From: Gymnothorax reevesii
Taxonomy: Eukaryota; Chordata; Actinopteri; Anguilliformes; Muraenidae
Length of the DNA: 64,000 bases
Direction: 5' to 3'
Assembly (NCBI GenBank): GCA_029721435.1
Contig: CM056573.1
Location: 2,340,501-2,404,500 of the forward strand
The translations under genes and the position numbers were made by a program. Below are positions 60,608 through 64,000 of the stretch, piece after piece (position 1 is the stretch's first letter; each line of letters begins with the position of its first letter). The notes below the pieces were generated by a model, which was not told the origin of the DNA, made no database searches, and saw nothing but the letters and a program-made list of their open reading frames with translations.

Positions 60608-60705
60608 TGTGTGTGTGTGTGTGTATAAGACTGAGGTTCAGAGAATAGACAAAAAGCTTAAGAGAGAGAGAGAGAGATGGAGAGAGAAAGAGAGAGAGAG
60701 AGTAT
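60608..60705. repeat. GT run followed by GA-rich run in the TMEM121 3' region
   Basis: GT dinucleotides at 60608-60625 and GAGA-rich sequence at 60660-60702, probably inside the 3'UTR. The Ser/Leu-rich minus-strand frame here is an artefact. Confidence 0.8.
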
Positions 60706-60992
60706 GAGATGAAAGGGACAAGGGTGCAGAGAAACAAGATAAAATCTAAATGTACTGAAAGATGTTTCCTCTCTATGGAGAGAATGCTCCGGAAAGAGCT
60801 TCTGAGAGGTCTGATGTGACTGCGGAGAATATGATTTATTGCTTTAAATGACTGATGGCAGATCTACAATCCAAACCTCAAAGATGTGTTTCAGTGATTC
60901 AGTTGTATCGTCAGTATTATAAATATTTAATTTCAAATCTATATTTTCCCTGTTTTCTATTTTCAGTGTATGGGGAAAAATGAGTATGGTCC

Positions 60993-60998
60993 AATAAA
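60993..60998 (+). terminator. Candidate poly(A) signal of TMEM121
   Basis: AATAAA about 1.2 kb after the stop codon. A weaker ATTAAA at 59944-59949 could give a short 3'UTR. Confidence 0.4.
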
Positions 60999-61037
60999 AA
61001 AGTGATTTTAGTTTTTTTTGTGATACACGCGTGCGTA

Positions 61038-61231
61038 TGTGCTGTCTGTGTCTGTGTTAGTGCTGTCACATACGTGTATGTGCTGTCTGTGTCTGTGTAT
61101 GTGCTGTCACATATGTGTATGTGCTGTCTGTGTCTGTGTATGTGCTGTCACATACGCGTATGTGCTGTCTGTGTCTGTGTATGTGCTGTCACATACGTGT
61201 ATGTGCTGTCTGTGTCTGTGTATGTGCTGTC
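61038..61231. repeat. 41-bp minisatellite, about 4.7 copies
   Basis: The unit starts TGTGCTGTCTGTGTCTGTGT and ends in CACATACGTGTA. Four full units and a partial fifth follow head to tail with single-base changes (CACATATG, CACATACGCG). Because 41 is not a multiple of three, the block gives open frames in several phases that look like Cys/Val-rich proteins but are not genes. Confidence 0.9.
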
Positions 61232-61235
61232 TGTG

Positions 61236-64000
61236 ATGATCTTGTTTGTCCTTGACATGACCGTTTATTCAGTAAAACCCAATGACCCGATGACCCATGA
61301 TCCATATGTATGACTTGGAGAAAATAATACAGTCATGAGCTCGTACAGATGCGTGGCAAAAATGAGCACAATCCCTTATCCACGGATAAATGAATCTGGT
61401 GTAAACAGAGTGAGGCGAGCAGTGTACACTGGACACACATGGAGTGAAATGTGCTTATTGTGACGGTTTGCTTACACACAGGATTAAAGCCCACAGAAGC
61501 CAGCGGCTGTTTGATTTCCTTACTGAAGGGAAGAGAGTCGATTCAGTATTTTTTCTTTGTTCTCCGCTCATCGTTGGGACATCGTCCTTTGGAATGGTTG
61601 CCTTTTTGGATGAGGGAGGGGTCGCGTTATGTGCTGAATGGACAAGCCGCACCTGGAGAGCGAGCACCATCATTCATGCCTGGATTTCTATGGTATTTTC
61701 TCTCTGGGGTGGAGGACTGCGAGTGAATTGATTGACCCCCCCCCCCCCCCCCCCTGGAAGGGAGGAGGATTATAATTTCCGCCCACAGTACAGTCCTGAT
61801 GAACAGACTGGGGGAGCTGAAAAGCAATTTATCCATCCCTGATTGGTTTTCAGCCCGCAGAAGGTAAAAATGTATTCTGCTGGAATAATGGTTCTGTTGA
61901 ACTTTACTTGGTGTCTATCAGGCCACACGTGTCCCCTGCCCGACCCTCGCCCTTGGATGACAAAAATACCCCTGTTCTCTATTGGCACCATGCCTACGGA
62001 CAGGCTGGTCTCGGCGTTTTGTCCTACAGAATGCTTGTAACCTGTCCAGATGATGACTTTGTGAGCGCATTTCAGAAATAGCACTTGGTTCATCAATCAA
62101 AGTTACATGCATCAGAGTTTTGACAGTAGCACTTAGCTCATCAATCAAACTTACAAGCATCAGAGTCCTGACACTGTGCAGAATCACAATCATGGTTCTT
62201 GTAAACAACCACATCCACATAATATTTGGCCATAACAGAATTCCATAATGGGGAAATTCACTGAAGGAATATGCCAGGCATCACTTCCTGTTGAAGTTGA
62301 AGGATGCCAACTGCCATCTTTCAGACAGTAGACTTTGAAAAACATCAATGCAAGCGTCTATGCCGCGTTTTTCATGATCTTACCTGTCTGACTCGACTCG
62401 CAGAGCCTATCAGCCCCCAAGGCGAGCCAGCTAGCACATCAGTAGTTTGTCAACACGCCAGTAGTTTCGAGGCCTTTCAGTCAGAGGTTAGGTCAAAATA
62501 ATCTGATTTCTCCAAATATGTTTTGAAACTCAGTCAGTGAAGGGCCGGTAAAAGAGGTTTCAGAGGCGGTGTTTACGTGCGATATTGTTGTTACGAGGTT
62601 ATCTTCTCCTTTCTCTCCTGACAGAGCGCACTGTGTCCGACAGACATTCATTGTCATTACCAGATGCCAGATGGGATAAAACTGTTTCGCTGTCGGAGCC
62701 GTGACTGGCGAAAATCTGATTTACCCATTCATGTACGCCGGCCTGCATGAAGCAGACGTCCACACGACACTGAGACGGGATGATGGGGATAGAAGCAGAG
62801 CCGGGGAGAGACGAGATAGCCCTCTTTATTTAATCGCTGTCAGAAAGAGAGTAATTACATTGAAGAGAGATGGGTACGCTGAAAAAAAATATATAGAAGG
62901 CTAATACCACTTCTGTGTCTGCGTTCAAGGGCGAAATATTGTTCATGTGAATCGAGATCATCAGTGGGCTCTCTGTCTGGATGTGATGATTATCAGTACA
63001 GTTACTGAATTCAAGAAAATTCTTTCTTCTTTCCAAAAGTCTAATATTTTATCCAACTCTGAAGGTCTAAGGGGAAATGACCACTGAAGCTCGTCTGTAA
63101 GTTAGAAACGATCAGTATTTCCTCAATTGCTTTTGCTTCTCTTTTGCTATTAGAAAAGTATATTTACCTCGAAAGGATTTAAACCCCAGTTTCCTTCTTA
63201 CATTGTAGTCTATGGCAGTCTATAGGACTATTTGGTAAAAATGTATGAAATTTGGATCACTAATAGCTGACAGCCTCAACAACTCAAACACTAATGTTGG
63301 GGTCTCTGCCTCAAGCGCTGGAGTACTGCTGTTAAAGGGTGTAGATCTTACGTATGACACACAAATGGAGCTTTTTACATCAGTGAGAGCGACTGCACTG
63401 TAAGGTGTTTTTATGAAAACAGAGAGGACTCATTCGTGACATTTTCTGCCGAGTAAAATTCAAAACGTCGTTATGAATTCAAACACTGATATTTGCTCGA
63501 GAAGAAAAGGCGTGCATATAATCCTCATATCACTCACGGAGCTCGGGCACACGGGGAAAGGTGAGGAATTGAGGCAGGAGGTGCGGCAGAGAAGAGAGAG
63601 AGGGAGAGATGGAGGGGGAGAACTGCAGATCTGGGATGTAGGTCACAGGCCTCCGTACCGCTCCTCTGTAATAACACACATGACTGTGCACTGCACCTGT
63701 AGGAGGACGAATCTCAGTCCTGCAGTCTTCAGCCAACCAGAGAAATAGTGCCTCATATATTTGTGACACATTTGCTCAGTTTAATACTTTAAGCTCTTCA
63801 TCTTGCTATAAGCCCTTTGGGAGCAGACCGAGACCAGAGAGTATGATATTCATATTTTTACATAGCACAACAAAATTGCTGAACAGTCACATTCGCAACA
63901 AACAAGAAAGTTTCACGGAGTAAAATTGTTTAGCTGGCGCGGTGGCACCAGAAATGCTTCACAGGGACAATAAGTCATAATTTCCCCCAGAATGGGTGGT
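61236..64000. other. Intergenic DNA right of TMEM121
   Basis: No further gene recognised. Holds a 19-base C run (61736-61754). Two imperfect direct repeats (CATCAATCAAAGTTACATGCATCAGAG and CATCAATCAAACTTACAAGCATCAGAG) lie near 62090-62165. Short frames lack domains. Confidence 0.5.
61736..61754. repeat. C19 homopolymer
   Basis: Nineteen consecutive C on the plus strand, a likely length-variable and sequencing-error-prone site. Confidence 0.9.

Noticed and set aside
61002..61313. Cys/Val-rich protein, 103 codons
   Set aside because: It is a translation of the 41-bp minisatellite, open in several frames, with no start context or homologue.

Overview
The window looks like nuclear DNA of a ray-finned (teleost-type) fish. 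It is AT-rich and gene-poor, and it carries eukaryotic DNA transposons, an LTR retrotransposon with a tRNA-Pro-like primer site, many microsatellites and one recognisable vertebrate gene. I see no operons, rRNA genes, canonical tRNA genes or CRISPR arrays. The exact species cannot be told from the sequence.

Gene content: the only host gene I can support is a one-exon coding region for the six-pass membrane protein TMEM121 (58849-59787, +). It is GC-rich, in sharp contrast to its surroundings. A good 3' splice site (58081-58089) suggests a large last exon with a long 5'UTR, and AATAAA at 60993 suggests a UTR end near 61 kb. The remaining ~58 kb to its left behaves as intergenic sequence, probably a mix of regulatory DNA and transposon fossils.

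Mobile elements, left to right: a TTAA-flanked MITE family (4892-5156, 5538-5713, 17390-18520, 49520-49685); a foldback family with 8-bp target duplications (10583-10966, 20739-21142); a Tc1-like N-terminal relic (about 11100-11283, -); a TIR element present empty (12256-12790) and again (40616-42650) with a Tc1-like transposon inside it; a three-level nest at 16.7-19.1 kb (decayed Tc1-like element, then the TTAA MITE, then a piggyBac-like derivative); a 143-bp palindrome at 24548-24690; a solo LTR with a 5-bp duplication (25309-25641); a PIF/Harbinger relic with a TTG duplication (28004-29438); an internally deleted Tc1-like element with about 1 kb inserted in it (30733-32538); a nearly intact Tc1-like transposon with one nonsense codon (40961-42469); another Tc1-like relic (about 47140-47830); and a full-length young LTR retrotransposon on the minus strand (50483-56454).

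The LTR element is the most striking object. Its polyprotein runs Gag - CCHC knuckle - protease - integrase - reverse transcriptase - RNase H, so the integrase comes BEFORE the reverse transcriptase. That is the order of the Gmr1-type branch of Ty3/Gypsy elements, not of ordinary Gypsy elements. The two 496-bp LTRs differ at only two positions by eye and are flanked by ACTG on both sides, so the insertion is recent. Unusual details are an in-frame TAA directly followed by ATG between the first and second reading frames, a primer-binding site that reads as tRNA-Pro split by three extra bases, and a perfect full p53-type response element in the LTR promoter region.
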